A program made the translations under genes and the position numbers. From positions 1-6,136 of the forward strand of contig JAEEGW010000343.1 of the NCBI GenBank assembly GCA_016280525.1: DNA of 6,136 bases, read 5' to 3'. The DNA is from Clostridiales bacterium (GTDB lineage Bacteria; Bacillota; Clostridia; Oscillospirales; CAG-272). The notes below the pieces were generated by a model. That model did no database searches. It was given only the letters and a program-made list of their open reading frames with translations, and was not told the origin of the DNA. Positions 1-5,770 of this stretch are shown here, piece by piece (the first letter of the stretch is position 1; each line of letters begins with the position of its first letter).

Positions 1-795
1 AAGGGAGCTGAGGGTCGTTACGCCTTTGAGCTCGATCTTAACGTCAACTTCTTCACCGGCTTTTGCTTCGACTTTTTCTACGCCGCCGCCGATTACTATG
101 TTGAGTATGCCGTCTTCGATCTCAGCGAGTTCGCGTTCGGTCTCTTCGGGTTCGCCTTCGGTCGTATCTTCGGGTTCGCCTTCGGTCGTATCTTCGGGTT
201 CGCCTTCGGTCGTATCTTCTTCGGTGGTGTCTTCCGGTTCGGTGGTCTCTTCTTCAACCGGAGCTTCCGCGCCGTAAAGGACTATAGCGGGATACACAGC
301 TCCTTGGGATGTGTTGCAGGTGCCGCTTACGGATACTTCCGCGTCGCAGGCTCCGCCCATAGCGAGAACAAAGTGCTCGCCGCCGGCAAATTCGAACTCT
401 ATTGAATAGACGCCTGCCGGATATGCGTTGTCAAAGTATACCTCGACGTAGCCGTTCGCGGAATTCTCATGGTCGCCGGCAACGGTTATTTCCTGTTCCT
501 CAAGCTTGTTATCGTCCTCGTCAAGAAGTCTTACGTTGAGGACCGCGGGTGAGGGGTTTCCGCTGGCAAAGCAAGCCATTACAAATCCGTCAAACGCGTT
601 GGGTGTGACAAACGAAACAACTATATTGCCGTCGTTAACGCCTGCGGCGGGACCCATCCACCAGCCTGTGCCGTAAGCACCGTTGGCGCTCTCTTCGCAG
701 AGCCACGTATTGGGGTCTGCTTCAGCACTTGTTGCAACGCAGAAGAGCGCTGCGATCAAAGTTACTGATAAAAATACTGCTAAAATCTTTTTCAT
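1..795 (-). CDS. Secreted modular surface protein, C-terminus cut by window edge, probable cohesin-like domain entering
   Basis: My reading of the minus strand from the ATG at 795-793 gives 265 open codons running off the left edge. The start is set by AGGAGGA (801-807, minus) five nt upstream. Residues 1-24 form a signal peptide (MKKILAVFLSVTLIAALF, then ATSA before E25). Residues 30-165 match residues 318-454 of the 593-aa neighbour at roughly half of positions by eye: WLCE, GWWM, AFDGFVMACFA, LLDEDD, GDH, VYFD, FVLA. Mature cysteines are C33, C75, C150 and C160; the first two are conserved in the neighbour. Residues 177-224 are an acidic Thr/Glu/Pro linker containing a perfect tandem repeat. 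From about residue 226 a new domain begins (ILNIVIGGGVEKVEAKAGEE, then VDVKIELKGVTTLSSL), resembling the first strands of a cohesin or a related Ig-like fold. No catalytic domain is visible. The function is unknown; the cohesin call is tentative because only about 40 residues are present. Confidence 0.88.
   Translation of the reverse strand, partial: MKKILAVFLSVTLIAALFCVATSAEADPNTWLCEESANGAYGTGWWMGPAAGVNDGNIVVSFVTPNAFDGFVMACFASGNPSPAVLNVRLLDEDDNKLEEQEITVAGDHENSANGYVEVYFDNAYPAGVYSIEFEFAGGEHFVLAMGGACDAEVSVSGTCNTSQGAVYPAIVLYGAEAPVEEETTEPEDTTEEDTTEGEPEDTTEGEPEDTTEGEPEETERELAEIEDGILNIVIGGGVEKVEAKAGEEVDVKIELKGVTTLSSL
145..216. repeat. Perfect 24-bp tandem repeat, 3 copies, inside an acidic linker
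   Basis: Three identical 24-bp units (145-168, 169-192, 193-216) read ttcgggttcgccttcggtcg followed by tatc on the plus strand. On the minus strand they encode three repeats of an eight-residue acidic unit (DTTEGEPE in one phase). Degenerate versions flank the array on both sides (about 121-144 and 217-255). The period is a multiple of three, so copy-number change would keep the frame and only alter linker length. Confidence 0.95.
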
Positions 796-942
796 TTTAT
801 TCCTCCTGTGAATAAATTTACTTTTTTATTGCCGCTCCCGGAAGCAGTACCGGTCGCAGCTTTATATATCGCTGCCGCTGCTCTGCCGCCCGTGCGGCGG
901 CAAACTAACGCCAGACAAAATATACCTGATAATTTTCGCTCC
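796..942 (-). other. Intergenic spacer between the 593-aa gene and the truncated gene, with a GC-rich hairpin
   Basis: This 147-nt spacer lies between two minus-strand genes. It holds a six-bp perfect GC stem, GCCGCC/GGCGGC with a five-nt loop, at 885-901. No T-run follows on either strand, so it is not a standard intrinsic terminator. A weaker GCAGC/GCTGC pairing lies nearby (855-875 region). I see no convincing -35/-10 pair on the minus strand, so the truncated gene may be read through from upstream, with the hairpin modulating or processing the mRNA. A strong ribosome site (AGGAGGA, 801-807) closes the spacer. Confidence 0.5.
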
Positions 943-2724
943 TCAGTCCGGATCGTCCGCGAGAGCCGCAGTCGTGTCAAAATCGTCTGCGTATATGATC
1001 TCGCCGGTATCCGTCTCCGTATCCTCGGGCGCGGCGGTGTCTTCCCCGCCGGTCTCCATCTTGCTCAGCGCTCTGAAAAGCGCCACAACGTCTTTGTTGT
1101 TGTTTTCTTCGTCGCCGTCAATATCGTACTTCGGATCATACGGCGCGCCGCTTGAAACGTATCTGAACAGAGCGACAACGTCTTTGTTGTTCGCCTCGCC
1201 GTCTCCGTTCACGTCCTTTGCGGAAACTTCCGGGACTTCTTCCGTATCGTCCGGATCTTCCGTCGAATCTTCAGAGCTTTCGTCTTCCGTTCCCGGGTCC
1301 TCTGCTCCAAGCAGTTTCACCGCGGGAGACCTTGCGGCGACATAACCGTGTTCGTCGTCCCGTCCCTGGGGAGAGTTGTTTCCGTACACGGAGATCATAT
1401 CCGTCATCTCGTTATGATCGCCGGAGGCCAATACGAAATATTTGCCGCCGGTCAATATTATCTGTATCGTATACGTTCCTTTGGCGTAGACCTTGTCAAA
1501 GTAAACTTTTACAAAGCCGAGGGATTTTACGTTATGGTCGCCCGAAACTTTTATCTGCTGCGTTTCAAGCACTTCGTCGTCTTCGTCAAGCAGGCTTATC
1601 TGAAGTTCCGCGGCTTCCGCCGGTACGCCGGCGAAGCATGCCATCATAAACCCGTCAAACGCAGACGGAGTTATAAAACTCACCCAAACGTCAAATTCGT
1701 GCAGGTCCGGCATTCCTTCGGGATACATCCACCAGCCGACCGTAAACGAATCCGCTTTTTCGCAAAGCCATACGTCGTTTTCGTGATCTTCATAGTCGCC
1801 GTACACGAATACAAGCGCTCCCTGATCCGTGCCGTCTATCGTTTTGTGTATCTTAAGCGCCGTATCGTGTCCGTCGTCGACTTTTACGTATACGGCCAGC
1901 GTATGCACGCCTTCCGTGATATCGATCTCTTCAAGATCTATGTATATGCTGAACCGCTCCGCGTACTGACCGCCGCCGATATCCGTGGATTTTACGGGAT
2001 CGTCCTCGGCTACGGGTATGATGACCGCGCTGCCGTCGCCGAACACCGGCTCGCCGTAGTCTATGGCGTAACCGATATCTATCATCTCGTAGTTGGCGCC
2101 CGTCCATCCGGCTATCTCAATGATACCGGTCTCGGCTATCTCTTCAGCCGGAGTACGGCTGTCTATCCAGGAGCGTATTATGACCGCGGGCTCGGGCGTG
2201 TCCGCCGGAGCTACCGTGAACGAGTACGTAAAGAACGCGCTGTCAACGCCGTCGTCACCCTTCACCATAAGCGAAGCGGTATGTTCCCCGTCGGAAAGAC
2301 CGGCGTATCCGAATCTCAAAACAAATCCTTCGGCGTTTTTGAAACCGGCGTTCGTAAGCTCCGCCGTACGGTCCACGTGAAATCCTTCCATGTCGGTAAG
2401 TCTGCTGAAGAAATTATCGTCATACATCGGCGCGCCGTTGTCTATTTTGTATCCTATGGCGCTTATTGGCTTCTGACCTTCAAGCTGTACCCAGCCGAAG
2501 AACGTCACCGTGTCGCGTCCCGGGTCGTTTTTATCTTTTATATAAACGGGCTTGTTGTCTGCAACGAACTGGTCTACGTGTCCCTGAGACGTTATCATAT
2601 TTCCGTCTACCAGGTACCAGTCGATCGAATACGCCGCCGCTTTGTATGAACCTACCGAAGCGGACGCCGCAAATACCGCGATCAGAATTACCGCCGCGAG
2701 TACCGATGCAAGTAGTTTTTTCAT
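943..2724 (-). CDS. Secreted dockerin-bearing modular surface protein (593 aa)
   Basis: The ATG at 2724-2722 follows AAAAGGAAC (2731-2739, minus), and the stop is TGA at 945-943. A signal peptide covers about residues 1-22 (MKKLLASVLAAVILIAVFAA, then SA). Two related modules follow. Copy 1 has FFGW 75-78, GYKIDNG 91-97 and GEHTASLMVKGDDG 146-159. Copy 2 has IAGW 204-207, IGYAIDYGEP 217-226 and EGVHTLAVYVKVDDG 271-285. A third module (about 318-454; WLCE, AFDGFMMACFA, LLDEDDEVLE, FVLASGDH) is shared with the truncated neighbour. An acidic linker covers about 475-500. A two-repeat dockerin (504-553) is followed by a 40-residue acidic tail ending in YADDFDTTAALADDPD. C321 and C363 are the only cysteines and both are conserved in the neighbour, suggesting a disulfide. 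No enzyme domain is recognised. By family knowledge the dockerin should bind a cohesin partner in a calcium-dependent way; the ligand of the other modules is unknown. Confidence 0.93.
   Translation of the reverse strand: MKKLLASVLAAVILIAVFAASASVGSYKAAAYSIDWYLVDGNMITSQGHVDQFVADNKPVYIKDKNDPGRDTVTFFGWVQLEGQKPISAIGYKIDNGAPMYDDNFFSRLTDMEGFHVDRTAELTNAGFKNAEGFVLRFGYAGLSDGEHTASLMVKGDDGVDSAFFTYSFTVAPADTPEPAVIIRSWIDSRTPAEEIAETGIIEIAGWTGANYEMIDIGYAIDYGEPVFGDGSAVIIPVAEDDPVKSTDIGGGQYAERFSIYIDLEEIDITEGVHTLAVYVKVDDGHDTALKIHKTIDGTDQGALVFVYGDYEDHENDVWLCEKADSFTVGWWMYPEGMPDLHEFDVWVSFITPSAFDGFMMACFAGVPAEAAELQISLLDEDDEVLETQQIKVSGDHNVKSLGFVKVYFDKVYAKGTYTIQIILTGGKYFVLASGDHNEMTDMISVYGNNSPQGRDDEHGYVAARSPAVKLLGAEDPGTEDESSEDSTEDPDDTEEVPEVSAKDVNGDGEANNKDVVALFRYVSSGAPYDPKYDIDGDEENNNKDVVALFRALSKMETGGEDTAAPEDTETDTGEIIYADDFDTTAALADDPD
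1066..1215 (-). other. Type I-like dockerin domain (residues 504-553), two EF-hand-like repeats
   Basis: Repeat 1 is DVNGDGEANNKDVVALFRYV (504-523); repeat 2 is DIDGDEENNNKDVVALFRAL (534-553). Calcium ligands fit the 1-3-5-9-12 pattern: D504, N506, D508, N512, D515 and D534, D536, D538, N542, D545. Position 6 of loop 2 is Glu (E539) instead of the usual Gly. The residues at loop positions 10 and 11, which in characterised dockerins help set cohesin specificity, are N-K in both repeats, consistent with a symmetric dual binding mode. At DNA level a 17-bp exact repeat (acaacgtctttgttgtt) occurs at 1085-1101 and 1175-1191, 90 bp apart, one for each dockerin repeat. Confidence 0.92.
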
Positions 2725-2745
2725 TTTACCGTTCCTTTTAAAGAT

Positions 2746-3399
2746 TTATTTGACCTTTATTCTTCTTGCCGTAATTACGCCCGCTAAAGCTATCGCCATG
2801 GCCGCCGTTGCAGCTATGACAGCCGCGTCTGACGTGGCGGGGTTGACGGGTTTCGGATCGTCCGTCTTCTGCTCTTCCGGCTTGTCGTCGGCAGGCTGTG
2901 CTTCACCGCCGCCGGACGCATCCTTCGTCTTGGTTATCTCTATAACGCTGTCTCTCATCGGGTTGCCCGTCGTGCCGTCTTCATATTTTACGACGACTTC
3001 AAGCTGATGGTCGCCCTTTGACATATTGGAGGTGTCAAGCGTAATATGAATGCGGTAGCCGTAGAATTCTTCAAGGCCGTTCGTAAGATTGTAGTCTATT
3101 ATGGCGCGTTCAAGCTCCATATCTTCAAAGCAGTCGTTCGCCTCTACCTTCTTCGCGTCGTCTCTTGTGTCAACGGAATCGTCCACCCATTTTACGTCGC
3201 CGCCGTCAAGTATGTAACCCATGGCGGTTATCTTCGTATCTACGACCGTCCAGCCGAAAACGTCCCATTCGGTCTCGTCTTTGTTGAATCTGGGAAAACC
3301 TTCGTCGATCAAGTGGTTGGAGTTTATCGCCGCCGAAGCGGATATGCAGAGGACTGCCGTCATGACAGCCGCGATGATGATAACTAATGCTTTTTTCAT
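2746..3399 (-). CDS. Small exported surface protein with sortase-type C-terminal anchor (217 aa)
   Basis: The ATG at 3399-3397 has a very strong ribosome site, AAGGAGGG (3407-3414, minus), seven nt away. A signal peptide covers about 1-24 (MKKALVIIIAAVMTAVLCIS, then ASAA). The single globular module (about 25-157) carries VFGW 47-50, MGYILDGG 60-67, YGYRIHITLD 113-122 and HQLEVVVKYEDG 131-142, the same signature found twice in the 593-aa protein. A Gly/Glu/Pro/Asp linker (about 160-184) leads to NPATSD (186-191), a hydrophobic stretch (192-209) and the basic end RRIKVK (212-217). This layout matches a sortase substrate with a divergent LPXTG-like motif, implying covalent attachment to the cell wall; a simple membrane tail anchor is the alternative. 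It is first in the leftward transcript, 21 nt before the 593-aa gene, so the two are probably co-translated from one mRNA. Molecular function unknown. Confidence 0.9.
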   Translation of the reverse strand: MKKALVIIIAAVMTAVLCISASAAINSNHLIDEGFPRFNKDETEWDVFGWTVVDTKITAMGYILDGGDVKWVDDSVDTRDDAKKVEANDCFEDMELERAIIDYNLTNGLEEFYGYRIHITLDTSNMSKGDHQLEVVVKYEDGTTGNPMRDSVIEITKTKDASGGGEAQPADDKPEEQKTDDPKPVNPATSDAAVIAATAAMAIALAGVITARRIKVK

Positions 3400-3466
3400 A
3401 AAACGTCCCTCCTTGAAATCGCTATTATATTTATAAAAAATAAATTAAATATACCGCCGTAGATAT

Positions 3467-3495
3467 ATAATAACTCTTTTTATTTAATTTGTCAA
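3467..3495 (-). promoter_or_regulatory. Sigma-A promoter for the leftward surface-protein genes
   Basis: On the minus strand the -35 is TTGACA (3495-3490), a perfect consensus. A 17-bp spacer follows, then the -10 TATTAT (3472-3467). The predicted start is near 3460, giving a leader of about 60 nt before the 217-aa start codon. This is a stronger consensus match than the groES promoter, suggesting high expression of the surface genes unless repressed. Confidence 0.8.
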
Positions 3496-3499
3496 TATG

Positions 3500-3520
3500 T
3501 TTTGAAAAGTTTTTTCAAAA
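3500..3520. promoter_or_regulatory. Perfect AT inverted repeat just upstream of the leftward -35
   Basis: TTTTGAAAA (3500-3508) and TTTTCAAAA (3512-3520) are perfect 9-nt arms around a 3-nt centre. It ends four bp from the leftward TTGACA box. The position suits an operator or an activator site; its high A/T content also allows chance origin or DNA bending. No regulator is identified. Confidence 0.45.
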
Positions 3521-3568
3521 TTATATTAATAAAATAATGGAAAACTGCGTTTCCGGGCAAAATATGCA

Positions 3569-3605
3569 CAGATTTTCCGCAAATGTTAAACATTTGTAAA
3601 ATCTG
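3569..3605. promoter_or_regulatory. Long two-part inverted repeat between the divergent promoters
   Basis: Outer arms CAGATTTT (3569-3576) and AAAATCTG (3598-3605), and inner arms CAAATGTT (3580-3587) and AACATTTG (3589-3596), are each perfect. They are separated by small asymmetric gaps (CCG on one side, T on the other). In total 16 of 16 arm bases pair. It lies 11 bp upstream of the groES -35 and between both -35 boxes, so neither predicted transcript contains it. A DNA-level operator for a dimeric regulator is therefore more likely than an RNA structure or a terminator. Confidence 0.6.
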
Positions 3606-3615
3606 AAAAAAAGAC

Positions 3616-3643
3616 TTGATTTTTGCAAAAATGATGCTACAAT
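3616..3643 (+). promoter_or_regulatory. Sigma-A promoter of groES-groEL
   Basis: The -35 is TTGATT (3616-3621), 4 of 6 consensus. A 16-bp spacer follows, then the -10 TACAAT (3638-3643), 5 of 6, preceded by TGC at 3635-3637, which makes an extended -10. The predicted start near 3650 places the CIRCE element immediately downstream in the leader. Confidence 0.8.
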
Positions 3644-3655
3644 ATGTGTTGTTGG

Positions 3656-3682
3656 TTGGCACTCATACACCAAGAGTGCCAG
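3656..3682. promoter_or_regulatory. CIRCE operator (HrcA-binding site) in the groES leader
   Basis: TTGGCACTC (3656-3664), a 9-bp spacer and GAGTGCCAG (3674-3682) match the CIRCE layout TTAGCACTC-N9-GAGTGCTAA. The deviation at the third base of the left arm (A to G) is matched in the right arm (T to C), so the arms stay complementary except at the last base. By family knowledge HrcA binds here and represses the chaperonin operon until heat or protein stress; hrcA itself is not in the window. Confidence 0.95.
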
Positions 3683-3721
3683 CATATTAAATTCAAACAT
3701 ACTGTTAAGGAGGATACAGAT

Positions 3722-4006
3722 ATGAAACTCAATCCTTTGTCTGACCGCGTAGTGCTCAAAATGGTCGAAGCGGAGGAAACAACAAAAAGCGGCATAATCC
3801 TTGCCGGTTCTGCAAAAGAAAAACCGCAGGTAGCCGAAGTTATAGCCGTGGGTCCCGGCGGGATCGTTGAAGGAAAAGAAGTAGTGATGACCGTTAAGAA
3901 GGGTCAGCGCGTTATCTTCTCAAAATACAGCGGAACGGAAGTAAAATGCGACGGCGAAGAATATATTATCGTAAGACAAAACGATATTTTAGCCACAGTT
4001 GAATAA
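3722..4006 (+). CDS. groES: Co-chaperonin GroES (Hsp10/Cpn10), 94 aa
   Basis: GroES forms a heptameric lid that caps the GroEL chamber in the cytoplasm and triggers release of folded substrate with ATP turnover. The 94-residue length is typical of bacterial GroES. The N-terminus MKLNPLSDRVVLK is a standard Cpn10 start. The mobile loop (about 16-32) carries the hydrophobic GIIL (24-27) that docks on GroEL. GPGG (44-47) lies in the roof-loop region, and the C-terminal half has KGQRVIFSKYSGTEVK and EEYIIVRQNDILATVE. The start at 3722 is chosen because AAGGAGG (3707-3713) sits eight nt upstream; the in-frame ATG at 3644 lies in the promoter/CIRCE zone and would add 26 non-GroES residues. The gene is followed by groEL after 17 nt and controlled by the upstream extended -10 promoter and CIRCE. 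Nothing looks missing. Confidence 0.98.
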   Translation: MKLNPLSDRVVLKMVEAEETTKSGIILAGSAKEKPQVAEVIAVGPGGIVEGKEVVMTVKKGQRVIFSKYSGTEVKCDGEEYIIVRQNDILATVE

Positions 4007-4023
4007 GAAAAGAGGTAATTATC

Positions 4024-5652
4024 ATGGCAAAAGAGATCATATACGGCGCAGAGGCAAGAGAAGCTCTGCAGAAGGGCGTTGACAAACTGGCCGATACCGT
4101 CAAGATCACGCTCGGACCGAAGGGCAGAAACGTAGTTCTTGACAAGAAATACGGCGCTCCGCTCATCACCAACGACGGCGTTACGATAGCAAAAGAAATA
4201 GAACTTGAGGACGCGTTTGAAAATATGGGCGCGCAGCTCGTAAAGGAAGTCGCCACAAAGACGAACGACGCGGCGGGCGACGGCACGACAACCGCAACGC
4301 TTCTGGCACAGGCTCTTATCAAAGAGGGCATGAAGAACGTAGCCGCGGGCGCAAACCCGATGGTAGTGCGCAAAGGCATAGCAAAAGCCGCGGATACCGC
4401 CGTTAAAGCGATAATTGCCAACTCCAAAGCCGTTTCCGGCAAAAAGGATATTGCAAGAGTCGGCACCGTTTCTTCAAGCGACGAGCATATAGGCGAGCTC
4501 ATAGCGGACGCTATGGAAAAAGTAACGAGCGACGGCGTTATCACCGTTGAAGAGTCCAAGTCCGCGGAGACTTATTCCGAGGTAGTTGAAGGCATGCAGT
4601 TCGACCGCGGCTACATTTCCCCGTACATGGCTACGGATACGGATAAAATGGAAGCGGTCCTTGACGACGCGAGCGTGCTTATAACCGATAAGAAAATATC
4701 AAACATCCAGGAAGTCCTGCCGCTGCTCGAACAGATAGTAAAGACCGGCGCAAAACTGCTCATCATAGCGGAAGACGTAGAAGGCGAAGCACTTACCACG
4801 CTCATACTCAACAAACTGAGAGGCACGTTCAACTGCGTAGCCGTCAAGGCTCCGGGCTTCGGTGACAGACGCAAGGAAATGCTCCGCGACATCGCGATAC
4901 TCACCGGCGGCCAGGTTATCTCATCCGAGCTCGGACTTGAACTTTCCGAAACGACGCTCGATCAGCTCGGCCACGCAAGACAGATCAAGGTCAACAAGGA
5001 CAACACGATAATCGTTGACGGTTCCGGCGACAAGGACGAGATCAAAGCGAGAGTCAACCAGATACGCGCGGCTATCGAGACAACGACGTCAGATTTCGAC
5101 CGCGAGAAGCTCCAGGAAAGACTCGCAAAACTTGCCGGCGGCGTAGCCGTTATCAAGGTCGGTGCGGCGACGGAAGTTGAAATGAAGGAAAAGAAACTCA
5201 GAATAGAAGACGCGCTCAACGCCACGAAAGCGGCGGTCGAGGAAGGCATCGTAGCCGGCGGCGGCGTAGCGTTCATCAACGCGGTCCCCGCGGTAAAAGC
5301 GCTGCTTAACAAGGCCGAAGGCGACGAAAAAGTCGGCGTAAGCATAGTGCTGAAAGCTCTTGAAGCGCCTGTACGCCAGATCGCCGAGAACGCGGGCTTT
5401 GAAGGCTCGGTCGTTGTAGATAAGATCTACGCGTCAAAGAAAGTCGGCTACGGATTCGACGCATATACCGAAAAGTACGTAGATATGGTAAAAGCCGGTA
5501 TCGTGGACCCGACGAAGGTGACGCGCTCCGCGCTGCAGAACGCGGCGTCCATCGCGGCTACCGTTCTGACGACGGAATCTCTCGTAGCAGACAAGAAGGA
5601 AGAAAATCCCGCACCCGCGGCACCTGCCGGCGGAATGGGCGGAATGTATTGA
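4024..5652 (+). CDS. groEL: Chaperonin GroEL (Hsp60/Cpn60), 542 aa
   Basis: GroEL is a double-ring 14-mer ATPase that encloses unfolded proteins in the cytoplasm and works with GroES. Full family length and landmarks are present. The equatorial domain has TLGPKGRNVVLD (29-40), the ATP-site D51 (NDGVTIAKEIE) and GDGTTTAT (85-92) with D86. The apical domain has GYISPYM (196-202), LLIIAEDVEGEALTTLILNK (245-264), APGFGDRRKEMLRDIAILTG (276-295) and the substrate-binding surface. The distal equatorial part has RIEDALNATKAAVEEGIVAG (393-412), where D396 corresponds to the catalytic Asp398 of E. coli GroEL, and GGG at 412-414. The C-terminus is the usual flexible GGMGGMY. The ATG follows GAGG (4012-4015) by eight nt. 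The stop is a tandem TGA TGA (5650-5655). It is the second gene of the CIRCE-controlled operon and ends 16 nt before an intrinsic terminator. No truncation or substitution of key residues is seen. Confidence 0.99.
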   Translation: MAKEIIYGAEAREALQKGVDKLADTVKITLGPKGRNVVLDKKYGAPLITNDGVTIAKEIELEDAFENMGAQLVKEVATKTNDAAGDGTTTATLLAQALIKEGMKNVAAGANPMVVRKGIAKAADTAVKAIIANSKAVSGKKDIARVGTVSSSDEHIGELIADAMEKVTSDGVITVEESKSAETYSEVVEGMQFDRGYISPYMATDTDKMEAVLDDASVLITDKKISNIQEVLPLLEQIVKTGAKLLIIAEDVEGEALTTLILNKLRGTFNCVAVKAPGFGDRRKEMLRDIAILTGGQVISSELGLELSETTLDQLGHARQIKVNKDNTIIVDGSGDKDEIKARVNQIRAAIETTTSDFDREKLQERLAKLAGGVAVIKVGAATEVEMKEKKLRIEDALNATKAAVEEGIVAGGGVAFINAVPAVKALLNKAEGDEKVGVSIVLKALEAPVRQIAENAGFEGSVVVDKIYASKKVGYGFDAYTEKYVDMVKAGIVDPTKVTRSALQNAASIAATVLTTESLVADKKEENPAPAAPAGGMGGMY

Positions 5653-5668
5653 TGAATTAAAAATTCAG

Positions 5669-5696
5669 ACGGGCGGCCGATCGGTCGCCCGTTTTT
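5669..5696 (+). terminator. Intrinsic terminator of the groES-groEL operon
   Basis: ACGGGCGGCC (5669-5678) pairs with GGTCGCCCGT (5683-5692) through ten pairs, one of them G-U, around a GATC tetraloop. A run of five T (5692-5696) follows directly. It begins 16 nt after the groEL stop. Confidence 0.93.
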
Positions 5697-5708
5697 AAAT
5701 TAATGTAG

Positions 5709-5727
5709 GGGCGATCATTGATCGCCC
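5709..5727. repeat. Short palindromic hairpin, second copy related to the groEL terminator stem
   Basis: GGGCGATC (5709-5716) and GATCGCCC (5720-5727) are perfect arms around ATT, inside a TAGGGGCGATC...GATCGCCCGTATTAAAT context. The arms resemble the neighbouring terminator arms (GGGCG..C and G..CGCCC), and both are flanked by an A/T-rich TTAAAT-type stretch. There is no T-run, so I do not call it a terminator. It looks like a dispersed intergenic palindrome. Confidence 0.65.
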
Positions 5728-5770
5728 GTATTAAATAATAAAGAAGAAAGAATAAAGAATAAAAATCGGT

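Noticed and set aside
885..901. Intrinsic terminator after the 593-aa gene
   Set aside because: The GC stem is good but no T-run follows on the minus strand.
943..945. TGA read as a sense codon (recoding or alternative code) extending the 593-aa protein
   Set aside because: groEL ends in tandem TGA TGA right after its normal GGMGGMY terminus, so TGA acts as a stop here; the extension shows no domain.
792..980. 62-codon minus-strand frame across the 796-942 spacer
   Set aside because: It overlaps the end of the dockerin gene and the start of the next, has low-complexity content, and no ribosome site matches its start.
1348..2649. 433-codon plus-strand open frame opposite the 593-aa gene
   Set aside because: It is antisense to a well-supported secreted protein, its product is Arg/Val/Tyr-rich with no domain, and no ribosome site precedes it. 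It reflects codon bias of the real gene.
3644..3721. Longer GroES reading starting at the ATG at 3644
   Set aside because: It would begin inside the promoter/CIRCE zone, has no ribosome site and adds 26 residues not found in GroES; AAGGAGG at 3707-3713 fixes the start at 3722.
3966..4559. 197-codon minus-strand frame opposite groEL
   Set aside because: It is the antisense shadow of a fully conserved GroEL and has no independent signals.
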